Positions 46,017 through 53,938 of a DNA stretch of 64,000 nucleotides are shown in pieces. The notes beneath the pieces were generated by a model. The model ran no database searches. It saw only the letters and a program-made list of their open reading frames with translations, and was not told the origin of the DNA. How positions within the stretch are numbered: the first letter of the stretch is position 1; each line of letters opens with the position of its first letter. Source of the DNA: G963662265 sp963668545 (GTDB lineage: Bacteria; Spirochaetota; Spirochaetia; CADAEX01); the NCBI GenBank assembly GCA_963668545.1, contig OY764868.1, positions 3,534,001 through 3,598,000 on the forward strand, read 5' to 3'. The position numbers and the translations under genes are program-made.

Positions 46017-47291
46017 ATGAGATTATATATGGTATTAATCATGCTGTTTCTTGTCTGGACCCCCGCTTTCTGCTACATAGACCCGGGTACAGGCAGTATG
46101 CTTTTATATGCTGTTGTTGGTATTTCAGCAGCGCTTTTATATGCTTTCAAAGGCTACTTCTACAAACTTAAAGGGATGATTACAGGTCAGGGCTACAGTG
46201 TTTCCAATGATCTAAGGGATAAAGATGTTGTTTTCTATTCTGAAGGAAGCAAGTACTGGTATCTTTTCAAGCCTGTCCTTGATGAGATGGATAAGATGGG
46301 AAAGAAATGCACCTATCTTACTTCTACAGAAGATGATCCCGGCCTTGAAGCGGCAGAGAAATATCAGAATATTGATGCTAAATACATAGGCGATGGAGTA
46401 AAGGCTGCTGTTTTTATCAACAACCTTAAGACTGATCTTCTTGTTATGACAACTCCCCAGCTTGATATACTTACAATTAAACGTTCAAAACATGTAAAAC
46501 ATTACTCATATATTTTCCATGCGCCTACAGATGTGGGGATTTACGGCAAATATGCATTTGATCACTTTGATTCAATTCTTGCTGTCGGAAAACACCAGAT
46601 AGGGCACCTTCGGGATTTTGAAAAAATGCGAGGAACTGCAGAGAAGCAGATTTTCAATACAGGATGTACCTATTATGATGAACTGATTAAATCAACAGAA
46701 AAAAGAACAGAAAAAAATGATAAACCTGTTGTTCTTGTCGCTCCCACATGGGGAAAGAACGGTCTTCTTACAAGGTTCGGTTTTGATTTTATCAGACCTC
46801 TTCTTGACGGCAGGTATAAGGTAATCCTCCGTCCGCATCCGCAGATGTATATTTCACAGAAAGAACTTGTTGATGAAATCAGAAGCGAAGGGGAAAAATA
46901 TGCAGATCTTGAATGGGATGAAAAGCCTTCTGGTGAAGATTCAATGAAAAGATCTGATATCATGATCTCAGATCTTTCAGGTATTATCTTTGACTACTCA
47001 TTTATCTATAAAAAGCCGGTAATTTCTGTGGATGCTCCTGTTATTGATACAGGTCTTGAGCTTGAAGACATGAAGCATGATGAACTCTGGGAGCTTTATA
47101 TCAGGGAAGACCTTGGTGCACTTCTCAGTGCTGATAATTTTGAAAATATTGCATCAACGGTTGATGAGACTCTAAAGAGTTTCAGTCCTGCAAATATTGA
47201 TAAGCTGATAGAAGAATATATCTATAATTTCGGAAATGCGGGAATAATTGCTGCACAGCAGATTGTTTCTATTAAAAAGGAACTTGAATAG
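46017..47291 (+). CDS. CDP-glycerol:glycerophosphotransferase-like protein with N-terminal YIDPGTGSM membrane segment
   Basis: About 424 residues from the ATG at 46017, chosen because AAAAGG lies 8 bases upstream; starts at 46008 or 46011 are too close to it. Residues 1-45 are two hydrophobic stretches flanking YIDPGTGSMLLYAVVG. The remainder matches the 32140 protein: YSYIFHAPTDVGIYG, APTWGKNGLLTRFGFDFIRP, ILRPHPQMY and SDIMISDLSGIIFDYSFIYKKPV, the TagB/TagF-type C-terminal signature. It precedes the stand-alone YidC-like gene by 3 bases. Role inferred: membrane-bound transfer of a polyol phosphate from a CDP-linked donor. Confidence 0.82.
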   Translation: MRLYMVLIMLFLVWTPAFCYIDPGTGSMLLYAVVGISAALLYAFKGYFYKLKGMITGQGYSVSNDLRDKDVVFYSEGSKYWYLFKPVLDEMDKMGKKCTYLTSTEDDPGLEAAEKYQNIDAKYIGDGVKAAVFINNLKTDLLVMTTPQLDILTIKRSKHVKHYSYIFHAPTDVGIYGKYAFDHFDSILAVGKHQIGHLRDFEKMRGTAEKQIFNTGCTYYDELIKSTEKRTEKNDKPVVLVAPTWGKNGLLTRFGFDFIRPLLDGRYKVILRPHPQMYISQKELVDEIRSEGEKYADLEWDEKPSGEDSMKRSDIMISDLSGIIFDYSFIYKKPVISVDAPVIDTGLELEDMKHDELWELYIREDLGALLSADNFENIASTVDETLKSFSPANIDKLIEEYIYNFGNAGIIAAQQIVSIKKELE

Positions 47292-47294
47292 GCA

Positions 47295-47987
47295 ATGATC
47301 GGTCATTTTCTTTATATGGTTTTTATATTTCCACTTGAAAGTGGAATGGAATTTATACTTACCTGGGCTTACCGCTTTACAGATAACTACGGTTTTTCCA
47401 TTATCTTTATGAGCCTTGCTGTAAACATAGTTCTTCTTCCCCTCTATTACCTTGCAGAAACCTGGCAGGGTGCAGAGCGCGAAATAAAAAAGAAAATGCA
47501 GCCTGAGATAGACAAGATTAAAAAAGCATTCAAGGGAGAGGAAAGATACTACTATATAAGATCTGTTTACAAAAGATACAATTATCATCCTCTTCTTGCT
47601 GTACGGGTTAGTTTCGGATTCCTTATTCAGGTTCCATTCTTTTTTGCAGCATATCATTTTCTTTCACACTTTTCTGATATTGAGGGGGTGAGGTTTCTTG
47701 TTCTAAGCGATCTTTCTCTCCCTGACAGGATCATTTCATTTGGCGGAATAAAACTCAATATTCTTCCTGTCATTATGACAGTGGTTAATATAATTTCATC
47801 TTATATATATGCGGCAAACCTGGGAAAAAATGACAGAATGCAGCTGTGGATTCTTGCAGTTCTTTTTCTTGTGCTTCTGTATAATTCTCCTTCTGCGCTT
47901 GTTTTTTACTGGACGCTTAACAATGTTTTCTCTCTTGTGAAAAACTATATCAGTGTATATGTTATCAAGGTGAAGTCTCTTGTTTGA
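47295..47987 (+). CDS. Stand-alone YidC/Oxa1-like protein (separate gene version of the fusion N-terminus)
   Basis: 230 residues, about a quarter the size of the fused copies and colinear with their N-terminal domain: IIFMSLAVNIVLLPLYYLAE (Asn44 in place of the YidC groove Arg), a charged hairpin, HPLLAVRVSFGFLIQVPFF (Arg104) and SPSALVFYWTLNNVFSLVKN. It is far closer to the two fused domains than to a housekeeping YidC, and it lacks both the large periplasmic domain of proteobacterial YidC and a lipoprotein signal. The next gene, with its own ribosome site, supplies the catalytic half. I infer that it forms a complex with 48005 or 50472. Confidence 0.85.
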   Translation: MIGHFLYMVFIFPLESGMEFILTWAYRFTDNYGFSIIFMSLAVNIVLLPLYYLAETWQGAEREIKKKMQPEIDKIKKAFKGEERYYYIRSVYKRYNYHPLLAVRVSFGFLIQVPFFFAAYHFLSHFSDIEGVRFLVLSDLSLPDRIISFGGIKLNILPVIMTVVNIISSYIYAANLGKNDRMQLWILAVLFLVLLYNSPSALVFYWTLNNVFSLVKNYISVYVIKVKSLV

Positions 47988-48004
47988 TTAATTCCGGAGG
48001 ATAA

Positions 48005-50350
48005 ATGACTGATTCTGATCTGAGGCTGAAAAAAGGGATAAAGCTTAATCTTATCCTTCTTTTTTCAGCTTTTACTTTTTATTTTCTTGTTTATTATCTT
48101 GTAAATAAAACTGCCAGCACCAGGTATATTTCCTTTTACTGTGTCCTTGCCGGTTTTAGCTTTCTCAATGTGATTCTTGTTCATGATTTTATTGTGCATT
48201 TCAGCAGGAATGTTTTTAAAATAATATCTGCAGTCTTTTCAGTTTTTATTGTTATCTTTCTGATTTATCTTTTGGCTGACAATGTTTTCAAGATAAATAT
48301 AATTTCTGTCCTCAGAAGCTACAGGAAGTGGATTTATGCTTCTTATTTTATGCTCTCTTTGATTCAGTTTCTGAATTATGCAGTCAGGCTTTATGTTTCA
48401 GAAAAAAGAAAAGACGATAATTCTTTCTACAGTATTCCTGCAGAAAGCAGAAGATTTTTTAAAGCTTCTGCAAAAGGGGAAGCCGCAAAAGTTCAAAAAA
48501 CCGGTCTTTCAGGTGATGGAATAACAGGTACTGCTTACAATATTTTCAGGTCTTCTGTTTTTTATACAGCTGCAGTTCTTCTTGTTTATTCACCAGCAGC
48601 AATTTACCTGACTTCTCCAGCTGATTTTCATTTATCTGCAATTCTTCTTCTTGTGTCCGGAACTTCAGCCGCAGCAGCTTTTTATGCAGCATCTGTATTA
48701 ATTTACAGACAGGTTCCTCTGTTTTTCAAGTATATACTGCTCTACAGTTCAGTTTTCATATCACTGATAATTTTTACAAATACATTCATCATTCCGGGCC
48801 AGTACGGCTCTCTGAATAACCTGATACTTTCTGATGCAGAGAAGCTCTACGGAAGTGTTTTTCCATATTTCAGGGAATTTCTTTTAATTACAGCTCTCTA
48901 TGCGGCCTCTGTTTTTCTTGTCAGAAAAGCGGGAAAAAAAGCTGCTCCTGTTCTGCTCCTTATAAATCTTGTGGCATTTGCACAGACCGGCATGGGGCTT
49001 GTAAGCTACAGAAGTTCCGGGAATACAGCCGGGTCAGTATCTTCTGCAGATGAAAAGGGATTCCTCCCTTCATACAACGATGATCTTATGAGTTTTTCTA
49101 AGGACGGGAAAAATATTGTTGTCCTTTTTCTTGATATGTTTTCCGGCGGATATGTTCAGGATATTTTCAAAGAGAGACCTGACCTTAAAGAGGTTTATGA
49201 TGGGTTTACCTGGTATCCGAACACTCTTTCCATTTCATATGTCACAAGCAGCAGTGTCCCTTCAATGCTTGCAGGATGGGATTATGCACCTGATGCAATA
49301 AACAGCTTTAATGAAGGCAGGCCTCTTTCTGATGTCATTGGCGACAGCTACCTTGTTCTTCCAGCGCTTCTTGAGAAGCATAACTACAAGACTTCATATC
49401 TTGATCCTGAATACTGCTATACATACCGGGGAGATATTGAAAAACTAGAATCCCATGGAATAACAGCAGGTTTCAACAAGGATTATATCGGTTACTGGAA
49501 GAATAAAAACAGGTTTCATGAAGATGATAATATAAACAAAGGGGGACAGAAGCTTTTTGAGTTGAAGCTCCTTGCAATGATAAGCCTTTTCAAGGCATCC
49601 CCTGCAGTTGTAAAACCAGTTGTTTATAACGGAGGCGACTGGCTTGTTGTAAACAGCACCGAAAAAACAAATTCTGCATACAGATCCAAAATGGAATATT
49701 GGTCTTTTTTTGATTCCCTGTCTGAAATTTCCAATACTGAATCTGAGAAAAATACTTTCAAATTTCTTCATACAAGTCTCACTCATGATCCGTTCTCTCT
49801 TTCAGGAGATGGCGAACTGGTTAAAGGATATCCCGATCCTGAGGCAGGGGATAATTTTCACGGTAAAAACGCATACCTGAGTGCCAAAGGCGCTCTTGTT
49901 GCTCTTGAAAGATGGATTTCCTGGTTTAAGGAAAATGAAATCTATGATAATTCAAAAATAATAATTGTTACTGACCATGGTGACGATTTCTCAACAAGCC
50001 CGATGATGAAGGAAAATTTCAACGTTGAGGGAATTACTGACGAGGATTTTACCCGGCTACATGCAGTTCTTATGATAAAGGATTTCGGAAGCAGGGGGGA
50101 GTTAAACACGGATTGGCGTTTCATGAGCAATGCTGATCTGCCTGCAATAATTGTTTCAGATTATCCTGATATTGATGTTTTCGGTCCTGATATGACAAAA
50201 ACTGAAAACCCGGGAAAACGTGTTCTGAAAGCAATGAAGGCTGACAGCTGGAGATGGCACCATGTTTCTAAGTATGAAAAATTCAGCTTTGAATATTTTT
50301 ATGAAGTTGAAGACAACCTTTTTGAAGCTGAAAACTGGAAGAAGAAGTAG
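48005..50350 (+). CDS. Polytopic membrane protein with LtaS/EptA-like (alkaline-phosphatase-superfamily) catalytic domain
   Basis: 781 residues, ATG preceded by GGAGGA. It corresponds to the C-terminal part of the YidC fusions: about ten membrane segments (residues 15-340, interrupted by a basic loop at about 140-180), then the catalytic domain with Asp377 in VVLFLDMFSGGY, probable nucleophile Thr414 in VTSSSVPSM, LTHDP, and Asp657-His658 in IIIVTDHGDD. The T-x-x-S-x-P-x-M pattern is the one seen at the nucleophile of phosphoethanolamine transferases. The tail is FEAENWKKK. It needs a partner YidC domain if the fusions are a guide, and gene 47295 ends 17 bases upstream. Confidence 0.85.
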   Translation: MTDSDLRLKKGIKLNLILLFSAFTFYFLVYYLVNKTASTRYISFYCVLAGFSFLNVILVHDFIVHFSRNVFKIISAVFSVFIVIFLIYLLADNVFKINIISVLRSYRKWIYASYFMLSLIQFLNYAVRLYVSEKRKDDNSFYSIPAESRRFFKASAKGEAAKVQKTGLSGDGITGTAYNIFRSSVFYTAAVLLVYSPAAIYLTSPADFHLSAILLLVSGTSAAAAFYAASVLIYRQVPLFFKYILLYSSVFISLIIFTNTFIIPGQYGSLNNLILSDAEKLYGSVFPYFREFLLITALYAASVFLVRKAGKKAAPVLLLINLVAFAQTGMGLVSYRSSGNTAGSVSSADEKGFLPSYNDDLMSFSKDGKNIVVLFLDMFSGGYVQDIFKERPDLKEVYDGFTWYPNTLSISYVTSSSVPSMLAGWDYAPDAINSFNEGRPLSDVIGDSYLVLPALLEKHNYKTSYLDPEYCYTYRGDIEKLESHGITAGFNKDYIGYWKNKNRFHEDDNINKGGQKLFELKLLAMISLFKASPAVVKPVVYNGGDWLVVNSTEKTNSAYRSKMEYWSFFDSLSEISNTESEKNTFKFLHTSLTHDPFSLSGDGELVKGYPDPEAGDNFHGKNAYLSAKGALVALERWISWFKENEIYDNSKIIIVTDHGDDFSTSPMMKENFNVEGITDEDFTRLHAVLMIKDFGSRGELNTDWRFMSNADLPAIIVSDYPDIDVFGPDMTKTENPGKRVLKAMKADSWRWHHVSKYEKFSFEYFYEVEDNLFEAENWKKK

Positions 50351-50471
50351 TAGATGCTGAACATACTTCAGGAACAGCAGGGACGGAAGAATGATGTTCC
50401 TGTTATGCCGGGAATTATTATTATGCTGCAGTATGCAAAGAGAATGTGTTAGAAAGTTTTTCTGCAAATAA
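50351..50471. other. Gene-free gap with an inverted repeat between the two catalytic paralogues
   Basis: 121 bases without a coding frame I can support. CAGGAACA at 50369-50376 and TGTTCCTG at 50395-50402 form an 8-bp inverted repeat with an 18-base spacer. There is no following T run and no obvious promoter. It could be a weak attenuator or an operator. The gene downstream has its own ATG with GGAG-like bases only weakly placed. Confidence 0.4.
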
Positions 50472-52904
50472 ATGGAGAATGAATTGAATACTATAGATTT
50501 GAAAATCATCGGAATAAAAAACGGAAAAATCAGTTTTTCTTTATTTTTTTCCCTTTTTTCTGCCGCTTTTTATATGCTTGTGTTTTACAAGACTCAGAAC
50601 TATTCCAATTACAGGGCACTTTCTTATGCTGTTTCTTTTTCTGTTCTGCTGATTCTTGATCTGCTGATGACAGCTGCTTTTTATTTTAGAATTAGGAAAG
50701 CTGGAAATAGTGATCCTCACAGGAAATACTTTTCTCTCAAAAAAGTATGTTTTGCTGTTACTTCATTATTAAGTATTGCTGTCCTTTTTGTTTCATCCGA
50801 CTGGATTTTCGGAATAAACATGTATGCTGATACAAACATATACAAGAAAATATTATTATTTATTCAGTTTGCTTCTGTTTTATCAGCAGTTCCTTTTGCT
50901 GTAGATAATATTTCTAAAAAAGATAAGAATTTATCTGAATATGTAAAAAAGAAATCCGGCAGAAATAAAAAAGGATTTTCTTTCAGTAGCCCTGATGAAC
51001 AGCTTTTTCTCTTCTCATTTCTTTATCTTCTTTCAGTCATTTTACTGTTTTCTCCTGTAAAGTTATATACTTCAGCTCCCGGCGAGATTGAGGCCGGGAT
51101 TTCCGGTATTCTTGTTAAAAATATTACAGTTGTAGTGCTTCTTGCAGGCTGTTCTCCTGTGTTTTTCTGTGTACTCAGGGGGAGCTTAAAATCTGCTGTT
51201 CTTAAAATTACATTGTTTATAGCTTTCTGTGCATTTTTTTACAGCTTTATACTCAATATTAGTTACGGAGCTCTGGACAATTATATTCTTACCAATGCAA
51301 AAGTTCTCAATAAGGGATTTCTTAAAAATATAATAGAAATATCAGCACTTATTGGATTGGCATTTATTGTTTCATTTCTTGCAGATAAGAAAAAGATTCT
51401 CATACGGAATATTTTTCTTATCCTTCTTGCTGTAGGTTTTGTTCAGTCTGCAGTCTCTCTTATAGGTATTCGAGGGTATGATGAAAAAAAGATCAGTACT
51501 GTATCAAGAGAAGGATATCTTCCTGAATATAATAAAGATTTGATGGGTTATTCGAAAGAGGGGAAGAATATTGTTGTCCTTCTTCTCGATATGTTTTCAG
51601 GGGGATATCTTCCTGAAATTCTTGAGGAAATGCCTGAACTTGAAGACACTCTATCAGGTTTTACCTGGTATCCAAATACCCTTACTGCAGGCTATAACAC
51701 AAGCAGTAGTGTACCGGGAATGTATGCCGGATGGAGCTATGTTCCGTCTGCAATCAATGAAAAGGAATATAACGGTTATATTGTTGATCAGATAATTGAA
51801 AGCTATGAAGTTCTTCCTGAAATATTGTCTGAATACAACTATAAAACATCATACACAGATCCCGATTATTACAGGACTCCTCACGGAAATATAGATGAAC
51901 TTGAAAAGAGGGGTATAACTGCAGGATTTAATCAGGACTACCTTCCTTACTGGAAAAGCGTAAACACATCATATGACAGCGATTTTTCAGGTGCAGAGAA
52001 AAAATCAGCAGCTGGAAAAAATAATCCCGAAACAAAAGCATCAAGATATCTTCTGGCAGTTTCCCTGTTCAAGGCAGCACCATTGATTTTGAAACCTCTT
52101 GTTTATAATGAGGGGGACTGGCTTTTCATAGGGGGAGGGGAGGTCCGGAACAATGCCTATAAGTTTGCTCTCAAGTCCTGGGCATTTATGGATCTTCTTG
52201 ATGAGGTATCAAATGCAGATGCTGAAGGAAATACTTTCAAGTATTTTCATAATTATATAACACACGAACCATTTGCCATGAGTTCAGAAGGAAAACCTGT
52301 ACTTGGTTATCCAGATCCTGAAGCAGGTGATAATATTCACGGCAGAAATGCATATTACAGTGCAAAGTCAGCAATGATGGCTGTATCAGACTGGGTAAAG
52401 TGGCTTAAAAAGAATAATATTTATGATAATACAAAACTGATTATTGTAGCTGACCATGGCAATGATGTTGCTGAAAATCCGATGATGAAGAAAAACTTTA
52501 AAGTTGAAGGACTCTCTTCTGAGGAATTCAACAGGGCACAGATAGTTCTTCTGGTCAAGGATTTCAATGCGGAAGGTGCGCTTAAGACCGACATCAGGCT
52601 TATGAGCAATGCGGATATACCGGCAATAATACTTTCTTCTCTTGATGAAGGAAAAGAGGGTGAGATTTCTCCTGAATATGGATCAGTATATAACGGAAGC
52701 GTTTTTCCTGAAGATCCGGCTCCCGGCAGATCTTTTCCGGCAGATCCTACCAGGGGCGAACCTGTAAGCCGAACTCTCCGTACTGTTAAATCAGACAGCT
52801 GGAGATGGGAATATATTACAAAAAACAGAAAGTTTGAATATAAATGGATATATGATGTTAAAGACAATCTGTTTGACGATAAAAACTGGACAAAGGTGGA
52901 ATAA
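50472..52904 (+). CDS. Polytopic membrane protein with LtaS/EptA-like (alkaline-phosphatase-superfamily) catalytic domain, second copy
   Basis: 810 residues, a paralogue of 48005 with the same layout: membrane segments over residues 20-340, then Asp373 in VVLLLDMFSGGY, Thr410 in NTSSSVPGM, ITHEPF, and Asp661-His662 in IIVADHGNDV. It carries a longer loop near the C-terminus (about 720-780) than its relative and ends in DDKNWTKVE. Like 48005 it has no YidC domain. All residues expected for a metal-dependent phospho-transferase are present. The stop shares a base with the start of the exostosin-like gene (TAATG). Confidence 0.85.
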   Translation: MENELNTIDLKIIGIKNGKISFSLFFSLFSAAFYMLVFYKTQNYSNYRALSYAVSFSVLLILDLLMTAAFYFRIRKAGNSDPHRKYFSLKKVCFAVTSLLSIAVLFVSSDWIFGINMYADTNIYKKILLFIQFASVLSAVPFAVDNISKKDKNLSEYVKKKSGRNKKGFSFSSPDEQLFLFSFLYLLSVILLFSPVKLYTSAPGEIEAGISGILVKNITVVVLLAGCSPVFFCVLRGSLKSAVLKITLFIAFCAFFYSFILNISYGALDNYILTNAKVLNKGFLKNIIEISALIGLAFIVSFLADKKKILIRNIFLILLAVGFVQSAVSLIGIRGYDEKKISTVSREGYLPEYNKDLMGYSKEGKNIVVLLLDMFSGGYLPEILEEMPELEDTLSGFTWYPNTLTAGYNTSSSVPGMYAGWSYVPSAINEKEYNGYIVDQIIESYEVLPEILSEYNYKTSYTDPDYYRTPHGNIDELEKRGITAGFNQDYLPYWKSVNTSYDSDFSGAEKKSAAGKNNPETKASRYLLAVSLFKAAPLILKPLVYNEGDWLFIGGGEVRNNAYKFALKSWAFMDLLDEVSNADAEGNTFKYFHNYITHEPFAMSSEGKPVLGYPDPEAGDNIHGRNAYYSAKSAMMAVSDWVKWLKKNNIYDNTKLIIVADHGNDVAENPMMKKNFKVEGLSSEEFNRAQIVLLVKDFNAEGALKTDIRLMSNADIPAIILSSLDEGKEGEISPEYGSVYNGSVFPEDPAPGRSFPADPTRGEPVSRTLRTVKSDSWRWEYITKNRKFEYKWIYDVKDNLFDDKNWTKVE

Positions 52905-53887
52905 TGAAACTTGTTAAATTTTCACTCGGAAATCTCCTTGTGTTTTATAAATATCTTTTTGAAGGAAATAAGCTCTGGAAAGGCACTGATGCGGAATTTG
53001 TATGGAACAGGAAGTTTGCTCAAGTTTGTGCTGTTTATCCTGTTTATTTTCCATATAAAATCGTAGCAAAGAAAATATTCAAGCTGATGCAGAGTTATTT
53101 CAACTTTGTATCATACAGAAATATAAACAGCAGAATTACTGAAGCAAACAATTTTGTATATGTATCTCTGGATAATATGAAGTATTTCACAGAAAGAGTA
53201 CTTCCTGAAATTAAAAAGGATTTCAACCTTGTAACAGGAGATTCAGATCTTGTTCCGTCTGATTATAATTCTGTTCTTGAAAACAGTTTTCTTAAAAACT
53301 GGTTCTGTCAGAACTGTGATATTGTGGATGAGAGAGTGCATCCTCTTCCTATAGGTCTTGATTATCACACAATTTATACATATCCCTTCTGGGGAAGCCG
53401 CAGAATTTCTCCCGAAAAACAGGAGGAGCAGCTCAAGGAAATTATGGGAAGCAGTCAGGAAAAAGAGATGAAAATCTTTTCAAATTTCCATATAAATCTC
53501 AATTCTGAAAGAAGAGAGGAACTTTACCGCAGACTCAAGGATAGTGATATTTTCCATTTTCAGACGGGACCTCTTTCAAGGCTTGATACCTGGAGGGAGC
53601 AGAAGAAATGCAGTTTTGTATTTTCACCGGCAGGGGTGGGTATGGACTGCCACAGGACTTACGAGGCACTCCTTCTCGGGTGTATTCCGATTGTTGAATC
53701 GGGTTTTCTGGATGAGTTTTATAAAAATTTCCCTGTTGTGGTTATCAACCGCGTTGATGAGCTTACCCGGGACAACCTGATTAAGTGGGAAGTTCTTCTC
53801 CGCCCTGAATTTAATTCTGAGCTTGATGAGAAACTTAAAAGCCGTTACTGGCTTGATATGATCAGAAAGACTGCAGAGAGAAAATAA
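52904..53887 (+). CDS. Exostosin-like (GT47-type) glycosyltransferase
   Basis: 327 residues. The C-terminal part, FVFSPAGVGMDCHRTYEALLLG and then CIPIVESGFLDEFYKNFPVVV, fits the exostosin/GT47 signature in which a nucleotide-sugar-binding motif ends in GCIPIV. Before it, DIVDERVHPLPIGLDYHTIY and FHFQTGPLSRLDTW are also in the order seen in bacterial relatives. There is a short hydrophobic stretch near the N-terminus but no signal peptide. It may add the last sugar of the polyol-phosphate glycan. Translationally coupled to the preceding gene. The family match rests on this short motif, so a different GT family is possible. Confidence 0.72.
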   Translation: MKLVKFSLGNLLVFYKYLFEGNKLWKGTDAEFVWNRKFAQVCAVYPVYFPYKIVAKKIFKLMQSYFNFVSYRNINSRITEANNFVYVSLDNMKYFTERVLPEIKKDFNLVTGDSDLVPSDYNSVLENSFLKNWFCQNCDIVDERVHPLPIGLDYHTIYTYPFWGSRRISPEKQEEQLKEIMGSSQEKEMKIFSNFHINLNSERREELYRRLKDSDIFHFQTGPLSRLDTWREQKKCSFVFSPAGVGMDCHRTYEALLLGCIPIVESGFLDEFYKNFPVVVINRVDELTRDNLIKWEVLLRPEFNSELDEKLKSRYWLDMIRKTAERK

Positions 53888-53938
53888 AAATATCAGCAAT
53901 GCAGATATAAAGAAAAATAAATTAATTGGAATAGATTG

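Noticed and set aside
47295..50350. That genes 47295 and 48005 are one fusion gene broken by a frameshift
   Set aside because: 48005 has its own strong ribosome site (GGAGGA) and ATG, the first gene ends cleanly after its last YidC segment, and the second paralogue at 50472 also stands alone without a YidC domain.
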